From: Trichoderma breve | Lineage: Eukaryota > Ascomycota > Sordariomycetes > Hypocreales > Hypocreaceae | Assembly (NCBI RefSeq): GCF_028502605.1 | Contig: NC_079232.1 | Coordinates: 3,906,001 to 3,970,000 of the forward strand | Direction of reading: 5' to 3' | DNA: 64,000 bases | Shown: in pieces, positions 48,824 to 60,300 of the stretch | Layout: every line of letters starts with the position of its first letter | Position numbering within the stretch: the first letter of the stretch is position 1 | Made by a program: the position numbers and the translations under genes | The notes under the pieces: generated by a model | Told to the model about the DNA's origin: nothing | Seen by the model: the letters and a program-made list of their open reading frames with translations, nothing else | Database searches by the model: none

Positions 48824-50356
48824 TTAAGCAAAGCTCGCGCTGACGACGAAGCTCACGTCGTCGTTGAACAATGTAGTTGAATCAAAATCGTGCTCGCCGC
48901 CATTGGCCGCGATATAAAGCAATGCATTGAAGTGACGCCAATAGCGGGTAGGATAGCTCCACGAGCGGAAGGAATTGCCCTGGCCGTTGAGACCGGCCTG
49001 CGGACAAAACGTGGCGTCTTCGTGGAAGAGCTTGCTGCCGTCGTTGGCATTAAGCATAAGCTGAAAGTTGGAGTGGCGGATGAAGCTTCCAGGGGTATCA
49101 ACAGATTCGAAAGAGAAACAGGCACTGTTTCCGAGACCTGTACGGACTGTCCAGCTAGCTTGTTGCTTAAGGGAAGTGCTGCTAGACGATGAGACAACTT
49201 GAGTGTTAACAGTGGCACCTGTGTGCGCAATATAACGTGTTGTGCAGCAAGAAGTCGTAGCCCTCAGTGAGATGGAGGAGCCGACGGTAAGAGCAGGACC
49301 GCTAGTCATCAACGAAGTGTCATAGACATATTTGGCAGCCACAATATTGGCCTGAACCGAGGCCTCGGTGCTGTCTGATGGATAGCCAGACGTCATGACG
49401 CCTTCATAGAACGTGCCTTGGGCGCCATCGCTGTTATCTCCACCAGTGCCGAGAATAATAGCACCCTCTTTGCTCATTGGGTTATAACCACCCGAAGGGC
49501 GGGCTCCGCTGTAGAATGTCGAAAGTGTTCCGGATGTAGCATCGCCTCCACGGATGGCCCACTGATTTGGCTCACCCTTGATAATTGCAGTGACAAACCG
49601 AAAGTTTATGGTCGGGTCTGCAGGGTTATTGATAGGACTAAGACCTGAGAACAGGCCGTTCTCAAGATCTGCCATGATCCACGGACCACTACCAGAACCA
49701 GTGCCACGACCAGAGCCATCTCCAGTGCCAAAGTAGATGGCTTCCATATGGCCATTACCCGTGTCGCGACTATTGGTCTCAGCGTTGCCATAGTCAAAGC
49801 AACAAGCCGTATTATAATGAGTTCCGTCAAAGATGGCATACATGCCCTCTGATCCATCGCCCGTGGCCGTACCATTAGCAGCGTTGTTACGATATCCAGT
49901 TGTAGGCGCGATGAAGACACCATATGCCTTTTGGCCATTCAACCGAACCGGTGCTGCAAACGCGCTGGCCAGATTGTCAAAACCACCAGGCAGAGGGCCG
50001 CTTGCAGCACCTCCGGGCGGAGCCTGGGTAAGGTGATTGCCATGACCAGACTGGTCATAGATGGTGGTGATAAGGCAAGTCGTGCCAGCACAGAATGAAT
50101 CTTGAGCAGCGGCATTGGCAACACCACCAGCAGACAGCGGCGCTATATTAGTTGTAGCACCATCAGAACCGCGTGATACTTGATATAGCGACCCAGAATA
50201 AGCTCCGTATAAAGCGCGTGTCGTGCTATGCGCAGCAACACATGGTGTCCCACCAGATGCGTAGATATCACAAGGCCCTGCAGCAACAAGAGAACCAGTG
50301 GCAACGAGGCCAAAAGTCAGGACGCCAGAGCGTCGGTGGTTCACTCGAGAGAACAT
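48824..50356 (-). CDS. abf1: Secreted alpha-L-arabinofuranosidase, GH54 with CBM42
   Basis: It removes arabinose side chains from arabinoxylan and arabinan outside the cell. One exon, 510 residues, standard for the family. The signal peptide ends near LVAA before GPCDIYASGGTPCVAAHSTT, the usual mature start. The catalytic domain has TTIYDQSGHGNHLTQAPPGG, YGVFIAPTTGYRNN and the paired Cys of YNTACCFDYGNAE; by position the nucleophile is Glu232 (in ADLENGLF) and the acid/base Asp307 (in GTGGDNSDGAQG). The C-terminal CBM42 (about 365-510, SLRATTS, FESVDTPGSFIRHSNF, SWSYPTRYWRH) binds arabinofuranose. One family Asp-rich repeat is replaced by a SSSSSTSLKQQ stretch. The sequence is close to the Trichoderma ABF1 enzyme. 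A CTGGGG carbon-repression-type site lies about 66 bp upstream. Confidence 0.95.
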   Translation of the reverse strand: MFSRVNHRRSGVLTFGLVATGSLVAAGPCDIYASGGTPCVAAHSTTRALYGAYSGSLYQVSRGSDGATTNIAPLSAGGVANAAAQDSFCAGTTCLITTIYDQSGHGNHLTQAPPGGAASGPLPGGFDNLASAFAAPVRLNGQKAYGVFIAPTTGYRNNAANGTATGDGSEGMYAIFDGTHYNTACCFDYGNAETNSRDTGNGHMEAIYFGTGDGSGRGTGSGSGPWIMADLENGLFSGLSPINNPADPTINFRFVTAIIKGEPNQWAIRGGDATSGTLSTFYSGARPSGGYNPMSKEGAIILGTGGDNSDGAQGTFYEGVMTSGYPSDSTEASVQANIVAAKYVYDTSLMTSGPALTVGSSISLRATTSCCTTRYIAHTGATVNTQVVSSSSSTSLKQQASWTVRTGLGNSACFSFESVDTPGSFIRHSNFQLMLNANDGSKLFHEDATFCPQAGLNGQGNSFRSWSYPTRYWRHFNALLYIAANGGEHDFDSTTLFNDDVSFVVSASFA

Positions 50357-50421
50357 ATCAGAGCGTAGTGTTGTTGTGTAGGGTCACAATGAGATGGATC
50401 GACGAGAATGTTGATCTGATT

Positions 50422-50427
50422 CTGGGG
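50422..50427 (+). promoter_or_regulatory. CTGGGG, possible CreA/CRE1 site upstream of GH54
   Basis: Matches the SYGGRG consensus of the carbon catabolite repressor, about 66 bp before the GH54 start codon. A short motif with high chance frequency; its place ahead of a plant-polysaccharide enzyme makes it plausible only. Confidence 0.25.
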
Positions 50428-50914
50428 CAAGAGGGCGATATCGTTGGGCTTTTAAGCTACACAATGACTATCCTGTTTACCTGTGCGCCGTCTCAAACCT
50501 AATGAATGGTCTTCTTTTGAGTAATCGTAAGAACATCTAACACAAAAGAGGCAGGAGATTGCCTTTGTAGTCATGGATGAAGTATCGCATATGTTTGCGA
50601 ATGCTACCCATGGGCGTGCCCTGCTCTTAATAGGATCTAAATCATCATGCAGGCTACAGTAGTCTTGAACATTAATTTAAAAAGACCGACATAGTCCCGT
50701 GTATATTGTGCTCTTGTGCCTTGTTTTCCGTTCTTCAACATCTGGCACAACGCATCTCATGACAGCCAGGGCATGAGGTCACCGCCAAGGCACGGGTCTT
50801 ACTGTAGACGGATCGAAGACAAGATCAACAAGCTCTTACTCAGTTCGTGTCTTAGCGGCATTTTACTAAGCTGATTTTAAACTTTATAGAGAGCTCAACA
50901 AAAGAAATAAATCC

Positions 50915-50920
50915 GGCTAA
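50915..50920 (+). promoter_or_regulatory. GGCTAA motif upstream of GH54 (possible XYR1/XlnR site)
   Basis: The six-base core reported for XlnR/Xyr1 lies about 560 bp before the GH54 start. Weak on its own; recorded because a like motif precedes the GH3 gene at a similar distance. Confidence 0.22.
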
Positions 50921-51200
50921 AAACCCATTGAGTTTCAATAAATTGAGTTTCGATAATGCAGCCCACCAAAAGAAGGAAAGGTGTAAGCAGAAGGAGTATC
51001 ATATTTACTGGAATTCAACTAACAAAAACCCCTCAAGAATTGGTAATATATTCGGCTTTACTTAGCCCTTACTTACACCCTTCATCTAGGCGTTCCTTTC
51101 AACTACCGGCGTCATCGGAGACTATGACGGACTACCCCAGTCCCGGCTCGATATTAACCAGATTCTACCCAACGCTTGAAACAGAATACCGCTTCACTAG

Positions 51201-51365
51201 TCACCAGGCTACTCGAATAGCTTCCTTTCGGCTTGCTCAATTTGGCCCGTGCGGGAATTTCCACCAAGCGTACCAATAGCAACAGATATTCCAGCGCTGC
51301 CTGAAGAAGGATCAAACAAGTATCCACTGCCATCGTGGGGAAACCTTGTTAATGTCGGGGATTAA
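51201..51365 (+). other. Coding-like fragment of unknown origin
   Basis: A 54-codon frame without ATG ends at TAA 51363-51365 and reads with protein-like composition, for example SIWPVREFPPSVPIATDIPA and EGSNKYPLPSWGNLVNVGD. An ACTAG acceptor-like sequence sits at its left edge. It could be the last exon of a decayed gene. No family recognised. Confidence 0.25.
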
Positions 51366-53350
51366 AGCCGTCCTGAGGCAACATCACATGTCCAAATCAG
51401 AGCATCATTCGAGCTGCATTTCATTATCCTTCCAAGCTTGATCTCGCTTCAGGAATTTGTGCTTAAAGCCGAGAAGCGGCCTTCCAAAACATGACACCGA
51501 CGAAGCTGCGCATTAAGCCTGTTCTCTGGTGAGCAGATCCCTTGTGATTGGAGCGGGATTGCGCTCTCGTTGTTGCTCACGGGAATCACAGAGTTGCATT
51601 CGTGTGGGGAAATCCCTGCCGAAGCCGAAGCGAGGGGAAGATGTCGCTGTGAGATGATCTATTTGACGTTCTTTGCCCAATCATAGCAACCAAAACAGAG
51701 CCGATCCAGAGTTCAAGTGCGCGTATGACTAGATTTACAAGTCCCAAACTAGCCGGATCAGCTGGGACAGCGTTTCCTCGGAGGGTAAACACGTGCTAAT
51801 ACGGCGCATGATGGTGGATAAGTAAGAAAATAACACAAAACGAACAAGTCGGCCAACAGTCTAGGTAAAAACATTTTACTCTGTCTGCTACTGAAGACAC
51901 CAGAAAGCTCCAAAATTAAGGCGTATTTCATTGTAAATACGTCAGTCGGGAATACGACTCGTTTTCAGATTCAGGAACCAGCTGTGGCGGATTTCCTTGT
52001 CAGGCAGGAGGTCCACTTCTTAATTACTTATTTAGGGAGGTGTCCATTTTCAGTTCTGTGAGCTTGCAGCCACAGAAAAGTTACCCTGTTGCTGTCTTAA
52101 ACAATGATTCTTTTTTTCACACGTTTCGAGCACAAACTAACAAGGTCCACAATTAAAGTCACAAGGTTCCTGAGGTCCAACTGTAGCTATAGCATTCCAT
52201 TCGTGCGTGATGTCGTATCATACATGGGTTGATATAAATCCCGTGCGTATTCGGTGATATTCTGTCAAAATGTGAATAATCTTTCTCAACTACTAACATC
52301 AAAAGTCTTCTTTATGAAAGAAAGCCAGTGCATAGTTGAAGAGAGTTATGTGAGTTAAATACTCTTCCGCTGCTATACCTGGCTGTACCATATAATATTT
52401 GAACTCAACAGTGAGCTTTGTACAGATTATTACTGCTTTCTACTTATACGCACTTGTCCTCTGTGAGATTTTCTCTCCCTTTTTTTCTAGTGCGGGGAAA
52501 TAGTAGAGGATAAATTATTGTAGCGCAATTAACATAATATTACCATGATTGGTGACACATAAAGCGATGCGCTTTCTCGTAGGCTTTCAAAAAATACAGT
52601 CTCGGCAATCGCCATAGAGTAAATAGTCTAGCTTCTTTATCATGTCTCTTTGGGTCGTCGCTGACGTTTGGTTAGTCTCCTAGCGTCACCAGAAATGCAG
52701 ACAACTCGAGCCATTATGACGCCGTGGAGTCCCTAGTATCCCAGCTATTTAAGCCACGAGGATTATGCCTATAAATAGGAACATCAGAACGGAAAGATTT
52801 TGGATCTTGGCTCAGAAATTATCGAGTCGCCCCGTAACTATGGCTTCTTAATTCGATAATTCGTAGAAGTTATTAGAGCCAAAGCCGGAGCTTCCGTGTG
52901 GTGGATTTACATATATCAAGTTGCTAATGTTACCGTATCCTCACAATCCCCTGCTCACAGGCTGCATAGTGTAGCTTGCGCATAACTGTAGTTCTAACTA
53001 CTGATATTGAAGCTGTATTTCAAATGATTTCCGCTGTGCCCTATATCTAGCCTACAGATAAGGGCTCAACTAAATAGCGTTCTCGTCTCTATTATATGTT
53101 GGAGAACAATTTGTTCAGGGTCTGTGGAAGAAGCTCAAAGATGTGAGCTTAATAATGCAATAAAGTCGACAGTATTTGTTCTGAATAACCTCCTTGGGAC
53201 GAGGAGTTACAGATATCCCCCCAAAAATGCATCAGAATTGGCTAAAATAATCCACCAAATAACAATCTGACTCGGAACGATGTCAATTTTGCTTTATCAG
53301 GGTGGTGGCTACAGACTTCAATCTTACAATCCCACATGGTACGATTTTGC

Positions 53351-54487
53351 TCAGTTGTGAGATATATAGCTGACTCTGCTCACTGTTAATTCTTTCTGAA
53401 ATTGAGCCGAGGGATCATTGATCGGAGTAATAGGTTTCCCGGTTTTAAAGTATGCCCGAATATTTTCAAGGCATTCTATCTCAGCAAGCCGAAAAGCATC
53501 CTGGGTAACGCCACCCATATGGGGCTGACATATGACCTTGTCGCTCCTTTGGAAATAGCTGTTGATATGAGGTTCGTTGCAAAACACATCAAGCCCAGCT
53601 CGGGCAATTTTGCCGGACTCAAGAGCCTGGATCAACGCATCTTCATCGATAATGGCTCCACGGGCAGTATTGATCAAATACGAACCATCTTTCATTGCCG
53701 CAAACTCGGCTGTGGAAATGAGATTGCGAGTATCCTCATTGAGTGGGCAATTGATCGATATAATATCCGACACGCTCAGTAAAGCATGTAGAGAGTCGCA
53801 ATACGAGGCGCTGTATAAGGCCTCCTCCTGGTCGCTCAATCGATGACGATTGAAATACTTGACGCGCATGTTGAAAGCCTTCGCCTTTGAAGCCACTCGC
53901 TTTCCAACTTTGCCCATTCCAACAATACCAATTGTCATACCCGTGATATCGTGAGTGGGATATAGAACGCTGGTCCAAGCACCGTTGCGGAGCGTCTGCT
54001 CTGTGCGATACGTATCGCGTACGGCAGCGAGAGTTAGGAATATAGCCATGTTAGACGTTGATTCGACTATTGCGTTGGTCGTATTACATAGCCAGATTCC
54101 CTGACTCGTTATCCATTCAACGTCAAACTCGTCGTATCCCGCTTTTGACGAGGTGATGATACCACACTCGGAAGCTAATGGACCGAAAAGGTCTTGGTCG
54201 AAAGGCGCATACGTCATTGTGCCCATCGGTACAATAAAAGCGTCGATAGGACCATGCTTAGCTATGAGAGCCGGGAGTTTTTCTTTTACTTCTTGGCGGT
54301 TATCGGCTTCGAGGATCTGGTAGAGCTTGGATCAGCCAATTATCTTTAATTGCCTGTTAACGCAACGTAATCTACGTACAGTATAGTCGAACTCATTACG
54401 AAAGTCTGAGAGATATTCTCCTCCGTCATGTCTCGGGCAGCCAAGCCAGACGACAAACGGCCTTTCTTTGTGGTTCTTTGGTTGCAT
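53351..54487 (-). CDS. D-isomer-specific 2-hydroxyacid dehydrogenase
   Basis: An NAD(P)-dependent enzyme that interconverts 2-oxoacids and D-2-hydroxyacids, for example glyoxylate or hydroxypyruvate reduction; the exact substrate is not evident. Exon 1 is 54380-54487 and exon 2 is 53351-54316; the 63 bp intron (GTACGT donor, CTACCAG acceptor) joins EFDYT to ILEADNRQEV, giving 357 residues. The Rossmann motif GIVGMGKVGKR lies at about 166-176. Catalytic residues are present: Arg255 (NTARGAIIDED), Glu284 (CNEPH) and His302 (CQPHMGG). There is no targeting peptide; the N-terminus MQPKNHKERPFVVWLGCP begins directly with the first strand. It stands alone among AT-rich flanks with no obvious operon-like partner. 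Confidence 0.9.
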
Positions 54488-56114
54488 TATCGGAAAGAAG
54501 TATGCGGATTATAGAACAGAGGTTTAATGAGTTCTACACAATTAAGATGTGTAGTTTATCAAAATATAACAGTAGATGATACACGTTTTGAAGTCTGGGC
54601 AATAGCTTATAACTTATACAAGAATACTAAAGTAGAAGTACGAACAAGGGTTTTGAGAACCAGAAACTCAGCCTCGGTAAACGGCATGAGCTCACGGAAT
54701 ACAGCGGCATAAGATATCGTAGGATATACCCAACAGCTTAATTGCATACGTGGGGTCTTATCACCTAGTTGTTTACGATGAAGATACTAAACAACAGCGG
54801 GCTGAACTTATACATTTGACAACATCCCCTGGAATTGCCCCCGAATGTAGAGAATCATGGCTGGCCCAGTCCGGAATATTGTGATAGTATTAGCTGCCAC
54901 ATCACGACGTACGAAAACAATTGAACACGTTGTGTACAACTGTAGCTCGAGATAGAAGAACTCAACCTTTGACAGATGTATAGTCAAACCCAAACTATCT
55001 AGTTGCTCAACTTGGCGGATCTCTGATAGGTTGGTAGATCTAGCTGCGATGTCGGAATGCCTCTTACATTTTCAACGCTCCTCACTTGTCATCGGCTTCT
55101 TTCGGCATTCCCACGTTTGTATCTAGCATTGGTGCTGACTCCTCATCTTGACCAAGTATAATGACTTCTCATCATGACCATCCGTGTTAATAACAATGCG
55201 AGGAGAGTGTGAACGGAGATCGACCTCCGCATACATTCTTACAAATGCCATTCGCTTACAAATGCAACAACTCCGCATTAGCCCAGTGTGGGCTTAGTTT
55301 TGAGATTGTGTATAACTTAATTCGTCGTGTTCATTGTATTTGGATGAGTTTCGGGGCGAAAAGTTACGCTCCTCTGGATTCTGGCCTAGTTTTCTAAGGC
55401 ATCTGACGTTTCCAACTCAGTCGGTGTCGAGCCATTACCCGTGTATTCTATGACAGTTTTCTCGCCTAGATCAGTCAAGCCTGAAACTTGCGTGAAACTG
55501 GCTTGATAACAGAGCATCTATCTCATCTGGCTTGTTATCAAAATATATTTCAAGCTTGTCATACTCTGCGTCAAAGCTTATTGACTCTCATCCATTATAA
55601 GTTTAACTTCTATAACTGTGTTACAGCTGTTGAACCTTTAGCAGACTTCTATCACTGGCTAAATTATGGTGTCCACTCACTGGGCTTCTCTAGGTTCAAT
55701 CAGGTCTCCTGCCATTAAAACACTCGCTGCAGTTCTGTATATCGGCTGATGCGAGTCATGGATGGTTAGTCATGTTACGATTATATCTGCATTTTTACTC
55801 CGTAATTGACCGCTTACTCTGACCGACCATCTTCGCCGATTCGTTCCGTGTTACTCCCGGACTATGGATCGACAAACTACATGACGGTACATGTAAAATG
55901 CTATCTCAAAGCTGCTTTAAAGGGAGTACAAGTAGTAATGGGTATAATTCGCACAATATTAAGGCTGAAGAATGTTTTGCAAAGCCAGCGCCGAAACTAC
56001 GAGTCTGAATAATGCCATTGGCGCTCTAGTGCCAACATTGATTAAATGGAGTGCAGTGACCGACTCTCTTTTGTTTCAATAGTTGTCAAGATGTAACTAT
56101 ATAGATAGCTACCG
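54488..56114. other. Gene-poor AT-rich stretch
   Basis: 1.6 kb between the dehydrogenase start and the stop of the unknown CHAT partner. Apart from a 46-codon coding-like frame on the minus strand (54607-54747), I see only short open frames without protein character. A small repeat CTTACAAATGC occurs twice near 55235-55265. Confidence 0.45.
54607..54747 (-). other. Short coding-like frame upstream of the dehydrogenase
   Basis: ATG at 54745-54747 opens 46 codons ending in TAA, with a protein-like core (YAAVFRELMPFTEAEFLVLK). It lies 120 bp upstream of the dehydrogenase start on the same strand. It may be a small upstream peptide, or a leftover exon. No family recognised; chance is a real possibility at this length. 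Confidence 0.2.
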
Positions 56115-57008
56115 CTAGGGTAGCTCCCCATCTTTGATTCCTAAAGGTTGAGGTAGATTCAACACGTCCAGCCAAGGAAAGTCTTCAGCATCAAACTCGC
56201 TGTAGCCAAAACATGACGAGTTACCCAGGCTTTGTCTCCCATTAAGCAATACGGGCTCATCTCTATCACCCACAAGTCTCTTAGTCAACAATTTCCGGGG
56301 ATCTAGTGCGAATTTTACCACAGGTTTCACTGACACGCGCATCCAAAAAGCATCGCCAGGGCGGCAAAACAAGACAATAACACCACGGAATGAGCGGAGA
56401 ATACCGTTCTTGCTAACCGGATTCTCTGTTAGGTCCCATGTGACTGAATTTGCACCATCGTCATGGTCGTCATCTTGTGCCAAGTTACCATGAACCTCGA
56501 GTCGCCCTTCCTCAGTGAAACTTGTCTCTTGGGACCACTTGGCAGACATCTGAGCCGGGCCGAAGGGTGTGTGAAAGACAACAGGTGCGCTAATCTCCAA
56601 GATTTTGTGGTTATCTCGCGGTTTGGTTTGCCCAAGTATCTGTCTAGGTGCAAAGTTGGCAACAATAGGGTCCAATGAGGCGTCAGTCGAGCGCAGGTGA
56701 GGTTTGCTGATATTTAGAGCTTTCTCAAAGGTGACTTCGATCTCTGCAGAGGAGAAGCGGCCGAGTCCCTTTGGAGGGAAACGGAAGGCGAAGTCAATGC
56801 CAAGCAGACATGCAGACTTGTTCTCGTAGGTACCGTATTGAACATGACGAACATAGGCACTGTAGCCTGTTTTGCCGATTTGATCTTGAGTCGCAAGTGA
56901 CCGATTCACACGTTCGTCGTTCCGAATTCCCAGCAGACCGTCATCTTCATCTGAGAATACAAAGTCGCATTCAAAACCGAGCGCTTGTGGATCTATTGTG
57001 TCTGACAT
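56115..57008 (-). CDS. Unrecognised protein paired with CHAT protease gene
   Basis: A single-exon gene of 297 residues, ending PQPLGIKDGELP. The start chosen is MSDTIDPQALGFECDF; an in-frame ATG at 57156-57158 would add 50 residues of atypical hydrophobic and basic composition and is less likely. The protein looks beta-rich and soluble, with no signal peptide or membrane helix. A mid region (APVVFHTPFGPAQMSAKWSQ, then SVTWDLTENPVSKNGILRSF and GVIVLFCRPGDAFWMRV) resembles a broad class of fungal hypothetical proteins with a W-x-L-x-EN-x2-x-K-x-GI pattern and no assigned function. An acidic loop, residues 179-184, interrupts it. Its start codon is 386 bp from the divergently transcribed CHAT gene, so joint control and a partner or substrate role are possible, not shown. 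Confidence 0.75.
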   Translation of the reverse strand: MSDTIDPQALGFECDFVFSDEDDGLLGIRNDERVNRSLATQDQIGKTGYSAYVRHVQYGTYENKSACLLGIDFAFRFPPKGLGRFSSAEIEVTFEKALNISKPHLRSTDASLDPIVANFAPRQILGQTKPRDNHKILEISAPVVFHTPFGPAQMSAKWSQETSFTEEGRLEVHGNLAQDDDHDDGANSVTWDLTENPVSKNGILRSFRGVIVLFCRPGDAFWMRVSVKPVVKFALDPRKLLTKRLVGDRDEPVLLNGRQSLGNSSCFGYSEFDAEDFPWLDVLNLPQPLGIKDGELP

Positions 57009-57394
57009 CGAGTTAATGATCGAAAATGGCCGACGAACAAGTAATTTATAGTATCTGGTAATGAGAAAGAAGGTCTGAGAAATTATTATATGATGATATC
57101 TGAATCTAAAGATTGAAGAATCGTGCCCCGCCACACCAGTGACAAAAGTCCAACGCATTCCAGCGCATGACCACAGCCTTGCATAAGTCCATTCATGTAG
57201 GTATGTAACAATGTATTTGGTGCTCCTGCAAGGCTATTATACTAGAGATTTGAGTGGCTAATATCCAAAAATCCAAAGAGCTTGGGTTTTCTCCACCTAC
57301 AACCTCTGGCAGCCGCCACAGCTCGGATCCCGTCTGAGTAAAGTAGTCATTTGTTTCGCTCAGCACACAGGAGGAACATATATATAATCAGCAA
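57009..57394. promoter_or_regulatory. Short divergent promoter between the unknown gene and CHAT gene
   Basis: 386 bp separate two start codons pointing away from each other, much shorter than other upstream regions in this AT-rich part. ACATATATATAATC at 57375-57388 is a TATA-like stretch close to the CHAT start. The close spacing suggests shared control. Confidence 0.5.
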
Positions 57395-60300
57395 ATGGAA
57401 ACCCATCCAGAACAATCTGCTAATTTGTCACTTGAGGACATTAGGCACAAAATCAGAGCTTACCGCTCTATAGGGCACTTTGCTGAAGCAACGCTACTCA
57501 TTGAACAGCTGCCGCAAGATGTTAGATACTCGAGGGGCGTAGCAATTGAAGCCGTCCAATTATACCTTGCCCAAGGACAATATCGCTTGGCAACCGATAT
57601 CTGCAATAATGTTCCCGGACCATCTTCTGCCGAAATCGAGAGCGAAAGTTTCCCATTTTCCAACCACGATGAAGACGTCGTTGCTTTTGAGCTTCTGCGT
57701 GTTCTCACATTACGAGTCGTGAGATTCTCGAAAGTCAAGACGGCGCTCGAGATTGCGCAACGATTTGGCAGTGCTTGGAACCTTGGTATGATCGTTTCGA
57801 TTACAATCTAGATGACTAGCGCTGATTGTAAAACTTAAGATAAGCCTGTCATACTGGATACAATCACTGAAAGTCATGGAGAAAATGAAGGTAGAAGTCC
57901 ACTGATTTCTAGCACCCAAGGGCCAGAGATAGAAGTGTTCTGTGGGAGCACGTCACACATCTCAGAATACAGAGTGAGTCAATTTCAATGTTCACATGCG
58001 ATAGCTAAATTTGATTTGACGTTCAAGGTATTAATGATGTCTTTCTATTGGAAAATAATGGTTGCTGCCGCCGTTCACGGTCTGCTTGATGAGTCGGTCA
58101 CCAAAGCGGCTGCTTCAACGACCATTTCTTCTTTACGGCAAGCCTTGCAGGCTATGAATCGTTTACAAGAGGCTTCCTCTCTCCTTTACTTCGAAGTTCA
58201 GCTTATTGCAATCCCGGAGGAAGCAATGCATCGGCTTCAAAGTTTTTTAAATGTTCTGAACGGCGATATGTGGGATGTAGAGAGGGCTCTCACTTTGGCT
58301 GAGATTTTTAAACTTCAACTCCAATCTTCTGATGATACAGTTCGCTCAAAGGCTGAAGACACGTTTAAAGAAGCACAAGAACTTTTTAACAAAGTTTCCC
58401 ATGCTTTCGGTAACATTAACTTGGATTTTACTCGCATTTCTTTTGGTCACACATTTTCGACCGAAGAAAAATTCGTTCAAATACTTAATCTCGTGGGAAA
58501 ATATTTCGAAGTCAACCATTATGGGCAAATGATGTTATGCCTCACAACTGCTCTCTCTGAGCAAGTTGATGCCTATGTCGAGCAAGTCAAATATGCGATC
58601 GAGCTCCAGCAGCAGTTGGCCGATGAAATGGGCAGTGAAATGATACAAACCGCTATTCTGATGCGCGCCGCAGGCTCAGCTAATTTGAATGCGTCGGAAT
58701 ATGGTTTCGCGCTTAATGCCTTGGAGCCTCAATACATGAACCTTCCGGAAGAGGTTGATCCAAAGAGCCACGCACTCTTGGCAAGCATCATGTCAATGAT
58801 ATATGGAAGTTTTGGAAACAATATGGAAGCTCTTAAGGCCGCAGAAGAGAGCCTAGAGATTGCAAAGTCTGGACAATCTTATAAAGCTTGCTCAGACGCT
58901 GCTTTCATCTTGGGGCTTCGTCATCTCTCTATCTCTGAGCAGTACCCAAGAAAATCCGCCGAAGACATCAAGTGGCTGTCATCAGCTATGGATATTCTAA
59001 AAGAGTGGATTGAAAGTGACGCTGATAATGGCTATACTGATGGAGAGGTCCAAAAGTGTATGCTGGTTGGTAAATGGGAGAATTTGCGAGCATCCGACGA
59101 CCCGGAACTGAAGTTTACACCAGTTGAGAAACCATGGATTGAAAGAGTGAAGAAACTTTTACCAAGCCAAACAGATGTCCTGAAACGAAGCGAACTTCTA
59201 GACCTCGAAGTCAGCATGCTAATGCGCCAAGGGAATTTTTTGGAGAGCTCGAAACTATCGACGGATTATCTCAACGATCTTGATAAGCTGCCATTTGTGC
59301 CGCCGATGATTAAAGCGCAGGCGTACTCGAGAGATGCTCACCAGGCATGGCTTTGTTCCCGAGCAATAGTGGGTGAAAATAAAACTACCACTGCAGAAGA
59401 ACGACTCCATGCCACAACACAGCTATTGTCCGCGCTAGACCTGGCAAATAAATCGCTTCAGCAATGGCGACAAACCAGCAGCTCTGAGTTGATCATTCGC
59501 AGCACTCTAGCTCTTGGCAGTCTGCTTTCAGACATACTATCGACGATTTCAGAAGATTTAGAGCGTGATTTACTCAGTGGATTCATGGATGAACTGCAAA
59601 AAACAGAAACAATATGCGACGATATGAGACGAAGCGTCATACCCATTGAAGGCCTGACCTCTTTGATGAATAAAAGACTTCTGGTCGCCAAGGATTCGAG
59701 CCTCAAGATATACAAGCTAGGAGTCCGCATAGCTTTACGTCTCAATGACTCAGCTCAAGCTTGGACATGGCTACAAAAAGGAAAGTCCAGGGCATTCTCA
59801 GACTCTCTCGGCGCAAAACTATTAGTTCCGCAAAATTTACTGCAGAGAATCAATAGCGATCAAACAGCCTGTGACCTTTTGAAGGCGGAACAAATGCATT
59901 TAGACGCCCTAAACCAGCCTGGAGTAAATCACATTCTTGTAGCGCGGGAACTTACTTCGATCAGGAAACGCGTTCAAGAGTATCCTCCACTAGCTGAGAT
60001 TGCTCGAATCAGAAATACGACGCTGAATCTGGAAATAGATCCAGTGTGTCTTGATATGGCACTTTCTAGGACAAATCTTTCCCGAGAAAGAGTAAAATTT
60101 GTCGACTGGTATGTTCCGTCATCGAAAACAAAGGAAAATCCGCAGATAATATGCTTTGTACGGACATTAGACGGTACGACCCGGACGAAGCAGTTGGCTA
60201 TATCTGTTACTCAGGTAGAAGCATGGATTTCTAAAGCCTTCACATACCCTGATATGGCTGAACATCCTCTAAACAAAAAGACGGGCAATCGTCTACTCCA

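Larger units (their letters stand above)
50357..53350. other. Gene-poor AT-rich stretch with scattered relic-like frames
   Basis: 3 kb between the GH54 start and the stop of the dehydrogenase. The left 600 bp serves as GH54 upstream region. Beyond that no intact gene is visible; one coding-like scrap lies at 51201-51365 and longer frames at 50956-51279 and 51586-51792 have no recognisable features. The high AT content and absence of genes suggest decayed DNA. Confidence 0.5.

Noticed and set aside
57009..57158. 50-residue N-terminal extension of the CHAT partner
   Set aside because: The extension is rich in Ile, Phe, Tyr and Arg, unlike the acidic start at MSDTID, and would leave only about 240 bp for two promoters.
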